From: Embleya sp045207655
GTDB lineage: Bacteria; Actinomycetota; Actinomycetes; Streptomycetales; Streptomycetaceae
NCBI RefSeq assembly: GCF_045207655.1
Contig: NZ_CP108785.1
Location: 1,860,001 to 1,924,000, forward strand
Direction: 5' to 3'
DNA length: 64,000 bases
Below are positions 1-7,262 of the stretch, piece by piece. The position numbers were made by a program, and so were the translations under genes. How positions within the stretch are numbered: the stretch's first letter is position 1; every line of letters starts with the position of its first letter. The notes below the pieces were generated by a model, which had not been told where the DNA came from, ran no database searches, and saw only the letters and a list, made by a program, of their open reading frames with translations.

Positions 1-316
1 TGTCCCCGCTCTTGGGCAGCCACGTCACGATGCCCTTGCGGCCGGCCTTGAGTGGCTGTTCCGTTCCGAACCCGAGCGTTCCCGGCAGGTCACGGGCGTC
101 GGACAGGTCGATCCGCTCCACGGTGGCCGTGCTCACCCCGGTCGACGCCTTCGCCGGACCGTCCGCCCCGCCGTCCCGGCTCGCCACGGCGAACGCGGCG
201 CCGCCGCCGAGCGCCAGCACCACCACGGCGATCAGCACGACACGTCTGCCGCGGCGCGCACGTGCCGGCTCCGCGAACTCGACGGTGCCGGCGCCCTCGT
301 CGTCAGCGCTTGCCAC
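1..316 (-). CDS. Efflux periplasmic-adaptor-like (HlyD/peptidoglycan-binding) protein, 3' part outside window
   Basis: The gene reads off the left edge, so only about 105 N-terminal codons are present. A short cytoplasmic tail is followed by one membrane helix at residues 26-44 and then an extracytoplasmic segment with ATVERIDL and GTLGFG. These are characteristic of the membrane-fusion/adaptor proteins that sit beside MacB-type ABC exporters in Streptomyces. I chose the GTG start at 314-316 because an AGG lies a few bases upstream and because it overlaps the end of the lipoprotein gene by 14 bases, which implies translational coupling. The adaptor would link a membrane pump to the cell exterior; the pump genes should lie left of the window. 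The family call rests on the N-terminus only. Confidence 0.7.
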   Translation of the reverse strand, partial: MASADDEGAGTVEFAEPARARRGRRVVLIAVVVLALGGGAAFAVASRDGGADGPAKASTGVSTATVERIDLSDARDLPGTLGFGTEQPLKAGRKGIVTWLPKSGD

Positions 317-956
317 CGAAGGCCTCCATCTTGCATTCCTGTTCGATCTTGAGCTTCTGCGTCTGGCTCATCGCGGGGGCCTCCAGGTACTCCCACCCGC
401 CGGACACGAGCTTGGTCTTCACTCCCCTCGCGGTCATGCACTTGACCCAGTCACGCATGCCGTCGTTGTACTTCGGGTTCGACTTCGGGTCCATCTCCGG
501 CGGGAGCAGCGGCAACTTGATCTCGCACTCCTTGAACTCGCGGGCGTACCTCTTGTTCCGCGCGATCTCCCCCGCCTCGGAGCCCGACTGTTGGGTGTCG
601 ACGCCCTTGGCGGTCAGGCACGCGTTGTACGCGGCCCACATGCGCTTCTCCTCCTCCTCCGAGGTGTCCAGGCGGCGCTGCGGCCGGCCGCCGACGGGCC
701 CGTCGGACGCACCGCCGCCGGCGCTCGTCGCGGGCCCGGCCCCCGATCCACCCGGGGCGGCGGGGACGACCGGTGCGGCGGCCGGGTCCTTGGGCGTGGC
801 GGCGGAGGTGGGCAGCGAGGCGACCTCGGTGGCGGACTTGCCGGAGTCGTCACCGCCGCACGCCGTCAGCACGAGGAGTGCGGCCAGTCCGAGAGCGGAC
901 AAACCGGCCGAACGCGAGCGGCGGGCGAGGGCGGTACGGGAGTGAAATCGAGCCAT
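303..956 (-). CDS. Secreted lipoprotein with four-cysteine domain
   Basis: A 217-residue lipoprotein. The N-terminus has basic residues, a hydrophobic stretch and a lipobox (LTAC, then GG), so it should be lipidated and anchored on the outer face of the membrane. A Ser/Ala/Gly/Pro-rich linker follows, then a soluble domain with four cysteines in two C-L/M-x-A-x-G units (NACLTAKG, VKCMTARG), each paired with a later cysteine about 30-35 residues on. Disulphide bonding is likely by inference. It heads an operon with the adaptor-like gene and is divergent from a response regulator, so it is probably a target of, or an accessory sensor for, that two-component system. The family has no assigned biochemical function that I recognise. 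Confidence 0.8.
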   Translation of the reverse strand: MARFHSRTALARRSRSAGLSALGLAALLVLTACGGDDSGKSATEVASLPTSAATPKDPAAAPVVPAAPGGSGAGPATSAGGGASDGPVGGRPQRRLDTSEEEEKRMWAAYNACLTAKGVDTQQSGSEAGEIARNKRYAREFKECEIKLPLLPPEMDPKSNPKYNDGMRDWVKCMTARGVKTKLVSGGWEYLEAPAMSQTQKLKIEQECKMEAFGGKR

Positions 957-978
957 GACCGCGATGTTGTCGCCCGGA

Positions 979-1010
979 TGTCAGAAACCTGTCAGGTACC
1001 GGTCAGGATC
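979..1010. promoter_or_regulatory. Direct-repeat operator in divergent promoter (OmpR-type)
   Basis: Three hexamers, TGTCAG, TGTCAG and GGTCAG, start at 979, 990 and 1001, exactly 11 bases apart, between the divergent lipoprotein and response-regulator genes. One helical turn between direct repeats is the usual geometry for OmpR/PhoB-type winged-helix regulators. The neighbouring regulator is the natural candidate to bind here and control both directions. This is inferred from position and spacing. Confidence 0.55.
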
Positions 1011-1077
1011 GGATCGGAACCGGGATGACCTGGGCCGGAAGGCGATCGGGTCCGGTCACAGCACCTACCATCGGCGC

Positions 1078-1800
1078 ATGTGCGCGCACGTTTTGGTGGC
1101 CGAGGACGACGAGAAGCAGGCCCGATTGGTCCGCCTGTACCTGGAGCGCGAGGGTCATGCCGTCACCGTCGTCCACGACGGTCGGGACGCGATCGACGCG
1201 GCCCGGACGAAGCGGCCGGACATCCTGGTCCTGGACGTGATGATGCCGCGCGTCGACGGCCTGGACGTCACCCGCGTCCTGCGCCGGGAGGGCGACCTGC
1301 CGATTCTCATGCTCACCGCGCGCTCGACCGAGGACGACCTGTTGCTCGGCCTGGACCTGGGCGCGGACGACTACCTGACCAAGCCGTACAGCCCGCGTGA
1401 GCTGATGGCGCGGGTGCGCACGCTGCTGCGCCGCAGCGCGCGTCCGGCGAGCCCGCCCGATCCGGTGTTGCGGGTCGGCGACCTCTCGGTGGACCCGGTA
1501 CGGCACGAGGTGGCCGTCGCCGGGCGTCGCGTGGACTGCACGCCCGGCGAGTTCCGGATCCTGGAGGCCCTGATCACCGAGCCGGGCCGGGTCTACACGC
1601 GACAGCAGTTGCTCGATCGGGCGCACGGCTTCGACCGCTACGTGACCGTTCGCACGATCGACGTACACATCATGAACCTGCGTCGCAAGATCGAGGCCGA
1701 CCCGCAGCGCCCGGCGTATCTGCTGACCGTGTTCGGCGTCGGCTACAAGATGGGCGAGCCCGGCACGGACACGGACCGGGAGCGCCGAGGTGGCGCGTAG
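1078..1800 (+). CDS. OmpR-family response regulator
   Basis: A 240-residue two-component response regulator. The receiver domain (about residues 4-115) has the acidic pair at E9-D10-D11, the phospho-acceptor Asp at about D53 in LVLDVMMPRVDG and the conserved Lys in YLTKPYSP. The C-terminal winged-helix DNA-binding domain (about 135-230) ends with the usual RTIDVHIMNLRRKI recognition region and FGVGYKM. The ATG at 1078 gives the usual family length; upstream in-frame codons would add unconserved sequence. It overlaps the kinase gene start by 11 bases, so the two proteins are made as a pair. It probably regulates its own operon and the divergent lipoprotein operon through the repeats at 979-1010. 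Confidence 0.95.
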   Translation: MCAHVLVAEDDEKQARLVRLYLEREGHAVTVVHDGRDAIDAARTKRPDILVLDVMMPRVDGLDVTRVLRREGDLPILMLTARSTEDDLLLGLDLGADDYLTKPYSPRELMARVRTLLRRSARPASPPDPVLRVGDLSVDPVRHEVAVAGRRVDCTPGEFRILEALITEPGRVYTRQQLLDRAHGFDRYVTVRTIDVHIMNLRRKIEADPQRPAYLLTVFGVGYKMGEPGTDTDRERRGGA

Positions 1801-3682
1801 GGTCCCGCTGCACCGGAGTCTGCTCGTGCGTCTGCTCGCCTCCTCGATCCTGGTCGCGGCGTGCGCGGTGGCGGCGACCGCGTGGCTGGCGGCGCAGACC
1901 ACCGAGGGGGCGATCCGGGAGGGGCAGAGCCGGGTCCTGGCCGACGACACCCGGATCTACCGCACCCTGTCGACGTACGCGGCCACCCACACGCAGTGGA
2001 CCGGCGTCGAGCCGATCCTGCGCGATCTGTCCCGGGACACCGGCCGCCGGATCGCGCTGGCCACGCGCGAGGGTGTCCCGATCGCCGATTCCGACGCGGG
2101 GCCGGCGTCGCCGCCGTTCAGCCGACCGTCGGCCGTGGTCGACCCGCTCGCGGTCGACGCGGCACTGGTACCCACGACCGGATCCGACCGGATCGACCCC
2201 GAGGCGGTGGGGCCGTTCCGGCTCACGGACGCCGAACGCGCGCAGTCGCGCGGGGAGGCCGACGCGGTCGTGCAGTGCCTGCGCGCCGCGGGACGCTCCG
2301 GAGACATCGAGCAGCGCCCGAACGGGCGTTCGGTCGTCACGATCGTGGGCGGATCCACCGGGTCGGCCGACCCCACCGGCCCCGTCGTGACCCCGTCGAG
2401 TCCCGCTCCCGCCGCGGCGTCCCGCAGCAGCCCGGGCGTGGTGGCCGAGGGCCCCGGACCCGGCAACGGCCGGGCCTCGACTGGTGTGCTCGGCGAACGC
2501 TGCGGCCTCGAACGCCCGAACGCGCCGACCGCGACCGAGACGAAGGCGCTGGCCGAACTCAACGGCCTGTTCGCGGCCTGCCTTCAGCGCAGACACATCG
2601 CGCCGCTCACCCTCGGGCTCGACCTGACCTGGGACAAGAACGCCGCGCCCGGCGCCGGCCGGGACCTCGCCGCGTGCGTCGACACGGCCCGGCGCGAGCA
2701 ACTCACCCCCTACGTCGTGCCGGCGACGCTGTTGTTCGTGGGCGACCACGACGGCTCCACGGCGCCCGTGTTCGACCTGAGCCGAGCCGACACCGTACGC
2801 ATCGCCGGCGTCGCCGCGCTGATCCTGCTGCTCACCGCGGCGCTCACCGGCCTGGTCGCGGCCCGGCTGATCCGGCCGCTGACCGCGCTCACCGACGCGG
2901 CCCAGCGCATGCGCGACGGCGACGACGCGACCCGGGTGGACCTCACCGCGAACCACGAGATCGGCCGGCTCGCCGAGGCCTTCAACGACATGTCCGAGCA
3001 CCGACGCCGGATGGAGGAACAGCGCAAGGAGATGGTCGGCGACGTGGCCCACGAGTTGCGGACGCCGCTGAGCAACATCCGCGGTTGGCTGGAGGCGATC
3101 GAGGACGGAGTCGTGGCGCCGGACCGCGCGTTGACGTCCTCGCTCCTGGAGGAGGCGTTGCTGCTCCAACACGTGATCGACGACCTCCAGGACCTCGCCG
3201 AGGCCGACGCGGGCCGGCTCGGCCTGCGGCTGGAGGCGGTGTCGCCGCTCGAGGTGTGCGAACAGGTCGCGGCGGCGCACCTGGCCCGGGCCACGGCGGC
3301 CGACGTCGCGCTGGTGGTGCGCGGCGAAGCTGACCTGTCGGTTCCGGCCGACCCGGTACGGCTGCGCCAGATGGTGGGCAACCTCGTGTCCAACGCGGTG
3401 CGACACACCCCGCGGGGCGGGAGCGTGACCCTGCACGCGTACCGGGACGGACCGCAGGTCGTCTTCGAGGTGACGGACACCGGAACCGGCATCGCGGCCC
3501 ACGACCTCCCGCACGTCTTCGACCGGTTCTGGCGCGCCGACAAGTCCCGCAACCGCCGCACCGGCGGCAGCGGCCTGGGCCTGGCCATCACCCACCGCCT
3601 CACCCACGCCCACGCCGGCACGATCACGGCCCGCAGCACCCCCGACGTCGGCTCGGTCTTCACCATCCGCCTGCCGACCTGA
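1790..3682 (+). CDS. Sensor histidine kinase with cysteine-containing extracellular sensor domain
   Basis: A 630-residue membrane histidine kinase starting at GTG 1790, inside the end of the regulator gene. It has a first membrane helix near residues 10-33, a large extracytoplasmic region of about 300 residues, a second helix near 337-360, a HAMP segment, a HisKA dimerisation domain with the phospho-His at about residue 421 (DVAHELRTPLSN) and a HATPase_c domain with N box (GNLVSNAVRHTP) and G boxes (DTGTGI, GGSGLGLAI). The extracytoplasmic region carries four cysteines and a Pro/Ser/Gly linker, and resembles the adjacent lipoprotein in cysteine spacing. It phosphorylates the upstream regulator; the signal is unknown but is read outside the membrane. 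Confidence 0.95.
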   Translation: MARRVPLHRSLLVRLLASSILVAACAVAATAWLAAQTTEGAIREGQSRVLADDTRIYRTLSTYAATHTQWTGVEPILRDLSRDTGRRIALATREGVPIADSDAGPASPPFSRPSAVVDPLAVDAALVPTTGSDRIDPEAVGPFRLTDAERAQSRGEADAVVQCLRAAGRSGDIEQRPNGRSVVTIVGGSTGSADPTGPVVTPSSPAPAAASRSSPGVVAEGPGPGNGRASTGVLGERCGLERPNAPTATETKALAELNGLFAACLQRRHIAPLTLGLDLTWDKNAAPGAGRDLAACVDTARREQLTPYVVPATLLFVGDHDGSTAPVFDLSRADTVRIAGVAALILLLTAALTGLVAARLIRPLTALTDAAQRMRDGDDATRVDLTANHEIGRLAEAFNDMSEHRRRMEEQRKEMVGDVAHELRTPLSNIRGWLEAIEDGVVAPDRALTSSLLEEALLLQHVIDDLQDLAEADAGRLGLRLEAVSPLEVCEQVAAAHLARATAADVALVVRGEADLSVPADPVRLRQMVGNLVSNAVRHTPRGGSVTLHAYRDGPQVVFEVTDTGTGIAAHDLPHVFDRFWRADKSRNRRTGGSGLGLAITHRLTHAHAGTITARSTPDVGSVFTIRLPT

Positions 3683-3718
3683 GCGCCACCCGACCCCGGC
3701 GAGGCGAGAGCCGTCGAG

Positions 3719-4177
3719 CTACCCGGTGGACGCCGTCGCGGCATCGCGTTCCCGGATGAACTCGTCCAGCCGGGCGAGTTGTTCGGCGGTGAACGCACTC
3801 TCGGGCACGGCGGTCACGCATCGCGGCGTCGTGCGGATCACGAGCAGCCCGAACTCTCGCCGCACACCCAGGGTGGCCGACCAGCGCATGCTCGTGGAAC
3901 CCACGCCGGGCCGTTCGCGCGTGAATCCCTCGTCGTCGAGCACGATGTCGATCGCGCCCTGCTTGATCAGCGCGCGCACCTGCCTGGCATGGAGGAACAA
4001 CAGGGCGAACACGAAGAAGAACAGCCACACACGCATGAGGCCCTCCTGCGTGAAGACGGCCAGGAGCGCGACCGCGGGCAACGCGACCAACCCCCCGCGG
4101 CCCCACTTCCGGTATGCCGCGAACATAGCCGCGGCACCGGTCCGCCACGTGTAGGTATACGTCGTCGAGATCAGCAT
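3719..4177 (-). CDS. YcxB-like membrane protein
   Basis: A 152-residue protein with two adjacent membrane helices (about residues 29-43 and 48-62) followed by a soluble C-terminal region containing IDIVLDDEGF and SMRWSATLGV, the pattern of the YcxB-like C-terminal domain (a small PH-like fold). Function is unknown in this family. It is convergent with the kinase gene and stands alone. The start ATG at 4177 gives a sensible short N-terminus before the first helix. Confidence 0.7.
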   Translation of the reverse strand: MLISTTYTYTWRTGAAAMFAAYRKWGRGGLVALPAVALLAVFTQEGLMRVWLFFFVFALLFLHARQVRALIKQGAIDIVLDDEGFTRERPGVGSTSMRWSATLGVRREFGLLVIRTTPRCVTAVPESAFTAEQLARLDEFIRERDAATASTG

Positions 4178-4290
4178 GTGCGGATGCTAGAGGGAGCGCG
4201 GAACACCCGATCCGGCGGCCCTCCACGGCCACCGGCCGACCCCGGTCGACAACTCCCCCCGCCCGGCCACAGGATCGGGAAATCCACGCC

Positions 4291-4335
4291 CGGATCCGCT
4301 GTGAGCGGATAAGCCCTGAGCGGATCCGCTCAGGG
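4291..4335. promoter_or_regulatory. Palindromic operator cluster upstream of the clpP pair
   Basis: Two overlapping inverted-repeat units lie 45-90 bases upstream of the first clpP start. The first is ATCCGCT-GTG-AGCGGAT (4294-4310). The second is a perfect 22-bp palindrome at 4314-4335 centred on GGATCC, containing GAGCGGATCCGCTC. The half-site AGCGGAT recurs at 15-base spacing. In Streptomyces the clpP3-clpP4 operon is activated by PopR, encoded next to it, as here. A similar TCCGC-N5-GCGGA arrangement precedes the popR-like gene at 6075-6089. Binding by PopR is inference. Confidence 0.55.
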
Positions 4336-4380
4336 CAGATCGGCTTGGAACCACCGTGTGCGGCGGCCCAGGGTGGAGGC

Positions 4381-5004
4381 ATGAGCGATGACACGAAGCT
4401 TTTCCCCGAACGCACCCGAAACGAGCTGTACGCCAAGCGCGTCCTGCTCCTGGACGGCCCGTTGGACGACGACAACGGCACGTTGCTGACGACGCAGTTG
4501 CTCAACCTGGCGGCGGAGGACCCCTCCGAGGACATCGCGCTGTGGATTCACTCGCCCGGCGGCTCGGTGCCCTCGATGCTCGCGATCCGCGACGTCATGC
4601 GCCTCGTCCCGTGCGACGTGTCCACGCTGGTGCTCGGAATCGCCTACAGCGCGGGCCAGTTCCTGCTCTCCGCGGGAACACCGGGCAAGCGCCGGGCGCT
4701 GCCGCACTCCCGGGTGTTGATGCACCAGGGCTCCGCCGGGATCGCCGGGACCGCCGTCGACGTCGAGTTGCAGGCCAACGATCTCCGGCATACCCGGGAC
4801 ACGGTGCTCGGCCTCATCGCGCAGGACACCGGGCAGCCCGTCGAGCGCATCTTCGAGGACTCGCTGCACGACCGCTGGTACACCGCTCAGGAGGCCCTCG
4901 ACTACGGCTTCATCGACGCGATCGTGCAGGAGTTCCACGAGGTCGCACCGCGCGGCGCCCGCCGCAGCCCGCAGAACGCCGGATTCCGGGGAGTGTCGCG
5001 ATGA
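4381..5004 (+). CDS. clpP: ATP-dependent Clp protease proteolytic subunit (ClpP3/4-type)
   Basis: A 207-residue ClpP peptidase subunit, the serine protease chamber that degrades unfolded or tagged proteins fed to it by ClpX or ClpC. The catalytic triad is intact: Ser90 in GIAYSAGQ, His115 in RVLMHQG and Asp164 in SLHDRWY. The Arg of the usual oligomerisation sensor before the Asp is His. The ATG at 4381 has GGTGGAGG just upstream. It shares an ATGA overlap with a second clpP gene. The pair plus the adjacent PopR-like gene matches the Streptomyces clpP3-clpP4-popR locus, a back-up Clp system normally repressed when ClpP1P2 is active because PopR is degraded. Confidence 0.93.
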   Translation: MSDDTKLFPERTRNELYAKRVLLLDGPLDDDNGTLLTTQLLNLAAEDPSEDIALWIHSPGGSVPSMLAIRDVMRLVPCDVSTLVLGIAYSAGQFLLSAGTPGKRRALPHSRVLMHQGSAGIAGTAVDVELQANDLRHTRDTVLGLIAQDTGQPVERIFEDSLHDRWYTAQEALDYGFIDAIVQEFHEVAPRGARRSPQNAGFRGVSR

Positions 5005-5588
5005 GTACCTACACGATTCCCAACGTCATCACCCGCGACTCCCGCGGCGAACGCATCATGGACGTGTACTCGCACCTCCTCGCCGAGCGCGTCATCTACC
5101 TGGGGACCGGCATCGACGCGGGCGTGGCCAACGCGCTCGTGGCGCAGTTGTTGTTCCTGGAGGCGGACAACCACGAACGCGACATCCAGTTCTACATCAA
5201 CTGCGAGGGCGGCGACCCCAGCGCCATGCTGGCGGTGTACGACACCATGCGGTACATCCGTTCGGAGGTCGCCACCACATGCGTGGGGCAGGCCGTCGCG
5301 GTGGGCGCGGTCCTGCTCGCCGCGGGCGAACCCGGCAAGCGCGCCGCCCTGCCCCACGCGCGGGTGGTGCTCCATCAACCCGCCGCGCAGGGACGCGGCA
5401 CGATCCCGGACCTGATCCTGCAGGCCGACGAAGTGGTGCGTGTCCGCGCGGACATCGAGCGCATCCTGTCCCGGCACAGCGGTCAGAGCACGGCCACCCT
5501 GCGCGCGGACACCGACCACGACCGGGTCTTCACCGCGACGGGAGCGAAGGAGTACGGGCTCGTCGACGTCGTGCTCGAGGAGCGCTGA
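5001..5588 (+). CDS. clpP: ClpP paralogue with catalytic Ser replaced by Ala
   Basis: A 195-residue ClpP-family subunit, translationally coupled to the first clpP by an ATGA overlap. Fold motifs are conserved (INCEGGDPSAMLAVYDTM, AALPHARVVLHQP, EYGLVDVVLEER), with His125 and Asp174 of the triad present. At the nucleophile position the usual A-S-M reads A-V-A-V: the sequence is CVGQAVAVGAVLL, so Ala100 (GCG) stands where Ser is expected. The subunit should therefore be unable to cleave by itself and is probably a structural or regulatory ring partner of the active paralogue, comparable to plant and cyanobacterial ClpR. That role is inference; the residue is read directly. Confidence 0.92.
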   Translation: MSTYTIPNVITRDSRGERIMDVYSHLLAERVIYLGTGIDAGVANALVAQLLFLEADNHERDIQFYINCEGGDPSAMLAVYDTMRYIRSEVATTCVGQAVAVGAVLLAAGEPGKRAALPHARVVLHQPAAQGRGTIPDLILQADEVVRVRADIERILSRHSGQSTATLRADTDHDRVFTATGAKEYGLVDVVLEER

Positions 5589-5630
5589 GGCGCCCCGACC
5601 GGCGCGCCCCCGCTCCCCGACGGCGTACGG

Positions 5631-6035
5631 TCAGGCCGCCAGGGCGAAGGCGGCATGGCAGACCGGGGTGGAACGGCCCACCGGCCGGGTGCTCCTCAGG
5701 TTCTCGCTGACCGCGAGGGTCAGATCGACGAGGCTCACCCCCAGGGCGCCGCCGACGGCCGCGATCATCTCGCTCGACGGCTCCTTGATGCCGCGTTCCA
5801 CCTCGGAGAGGTACTGCGGCGACACGCCCGCGCGGCCCGCCGTCTCGACGAGTGTCTCGCCGCGATCGTGTCGCAACGAACGAAGCTGCTCACCGAGCGC
5901 GTGCCGCCACAACGGCTCGCGGCTCGGCGCGGCAGCGCGCCGCGGCTCGGGTGCGCGGTGCCCGTTGTCGGCGGCACGGGGCGGACGCTTGTCGTCGGCG
6001 GCACGGGGCGAAAGCGGTGGGGCGGTCTCGGCCAT
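5631..6035 (-). CDS. popR: XRE-family regulator, PopR/ClgR-like
   Basis: A 134-residue protein. A disordered Pro/Ala/Arg-rich N-terminus (about 40 residues, with a PRAAD duplication) precedes a helix-turn-helix domain at about 46-105 (LGEQLRSLRHDRGETL, VSPQYLSEVERGIKEPSSEM). This is the ClgR/PopR signature, the activators of clp genes in actinobacteria. The chain ends in A-L-A-A. In Streptomyces, PopR and ClgR are degraded by ClpP1P2, and their terminal alanines are needed for this, so the tail is a likely degron. It is convergent with the clpP pair, as in known popR loci. The family call is firm; PopR rather than ClgR is based on context. Confidence 0.85.
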   Translation of the reverse strand: MAETAPPLSPRAADDKRPPRAADNGHRAPEPRRAAAPSREPLWRHALGEQLRSLRHDRGETLVETAGRAGVSPQYLSEVERGIKEPSSEMIAAVGGALGVSLVDLTLAVSENLRSTRPVGRSTPVCHAAFALAA

Positions 6036-6074
6036 GCCTCATGGTAGGCCGCCCCTCGCCCTGTTTCGAAGTTG

Positions 6075-6089
6075 TCCGCCCGCAGCGGA
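6075..6089. promoter_or_regulatory. Inverted repeat upstream of popR-like gene
   Basis: TCCGC-N5-GCGGA lies about 40 bases upstream of the popR-like start. Its half-sites and spacing match the core of the ATCCGCT-N3-AGCGGAT repeat before the clpP pair, suggesting one regulator binds both. Autoregulation by PopR is inference. Confidence 0.4.
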
Positions 6090-6175
6090 ATCCGGCGAGC
6101 CGCGCACCGCGACGACCGCGACCACCGGTAGGTGCCGACCGTGTTCGTGCCCGACCGCCGTGGGGTGCACCGCGA

Positions 6176-6206
6176 TTGACATGGAGTGCACTCCAACACC
6201 TAGCGT
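6176..6206 (+). promoter_or_regulatory. MerR-type promoter with 19-bp spacer and palindrome
   Basis: TTGACA (6176-6181) and TAGCGT (6201-6206) are separated by 19 bases, longer than the 17 optimal for sigma70-type polymerase. The spacer contains the perfect 14-bp palindrome TGGAGTGCACTCCA (6182-6195). This is the hallmark of promoters activated by MerR-family regulators through DNA distortion. It drives the aldo/keto reductase gene 37 bases downstream. No merR gene is adjacent. Confidence 0.8.
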
Positions 6207-6242
6207 CGTGGGCGAACGATCACGAACGCGGGAGGCACCGAC

Positions 6243-7229
6243 ATGACCGAAACACCCACCCGACACCTGGGGGAACTGACGGTCTCCGCACAGGGCCTGG
6301 GCTGCATGGGCATGAGCCACGCCTACGGCGCCACGGACGACGAGCAGTCGATCGCGACGCTGCACCATGCCCTCGACCTCGGGGTGACCCTCCTGGACAC
6401 CTCGGATTTCTACGGCGCCGGGCACAACGAGGAGCTCATCGGGCGGGCCATCGCCGGGCGTCGCGACGAGGTGGTGGTGGCCACCAAGTTCGGCTTCGCC
6501 AACCGCCTCGGCGAACCCACCCGGGTGCGCGGCGACGCGGCCTACGTACGGCAGGCGTGCGACGCGTCGCTGCGCAGGCTCGGGGTCGACCACATCGACC
6601 TCTACTACCAGCACCGGGTCGACCCGCGAGTGCCGATCGAGGAGACCGTCGGCGCCATGGCCGACCTGGTGCGCGCCGGGAAGGTCCGCCACCTGGGCCT
6701 GTCCGAGGCCGGCGCGAACACCATCCGGCGGGCGCACGCGGTACACCCGATCACCGCTCTGCAGAGCGAGTGGTCGGTGTGGACCCGCGACCTGGAACCG
6801 GAGATCGCCCCGGTCTGCCGCGAGTTGGGCATCGGGCTCGTCCCGTTCTCCCCCCTCGGGCGCGGCTTCCTGACCGGCCGGTACAACTCGGTCGAGGAAC
6901 TGGCGGAGACCGACGTACGGCGCAGCCAGCCGCGCTTCGCGGACGGCAACCTCGAACGCAACCTGGCGATCGTCGCGAAGCTGAACGAACTGGCCGCGGC
7001 CAAGGCAGTCACCGCCGGGCAACTCGCCCTGGCCTGGGTGCAGCACCGGGGCGACGACGTGGTCCCGATCCCCGGCACCCGGCGCCGGCGTTATCTGGAG
7101 GAGAACCTCGCGGCCCTGACCGTCGAGTTGTCCGCCGACGACCTCGCCGCCATCGAGGCCGCCGCTCCGCCCGAGCAGATCGCGGGCACCCGCTACGACG
7201 CGACCAGCCTCACCTTCGTCGACGGCTGA
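6243..7229 (+). CDS. Aldo/keto reductase
   Basis: A 328-residue NADPH-dependent aldo/keto reductase with a single TIM-barrel domain. Catalytic residues are visible: Asp and Tyr in LLDTSDFYG, Lys in VVATKFGF and His in DLYYQHRVD. The C-terminal cofactor-binding pattern VPIPGTRRRRYLEENL is also present. It should reduce aldehydes or ketones; the substrate cannot be read from sequence. GGAGG at 6231-6235 fixes the ATG at 6243. The MerR-type promoter just upstream suggests induction by a small molecule or by oxidative or electrophile stress. The gene is convergent with the amidohydrolase and appears monocistronic. Confidence 0.93.
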   Translation: MTETPTRHLGELTVSAQGLGCMGMSHAYGATDDEQSIATLHHALDLGVTLLDTSDFYGAGHNEELIGRAIAGRRDEVVVATKFGFANRLGEPTRVRGDAAYVRQACDASLRRLGVDHIDLYYQHRVDPRVPIEETVGAMADLVRAGKVRHLGLSEAGANTIRRAHAVHPITALQSEWSVWTRDLEPEIAPVCRELGIGLVPFSPLGRGFLTGRYNSVEELAETDVRRSQPRFADGNLERNLAIVAKLNELAAAKAVTAGQLALAWVQHRGDDVVPIPGTRRRRYLEENLAALTVELSADDLAAIEAAAPPEQIAGTRYDATSLTFVDG

Positions 7230-7262
7230 GCCCGCCTCGGGTCGCACCCCGGGGATCGTGGG

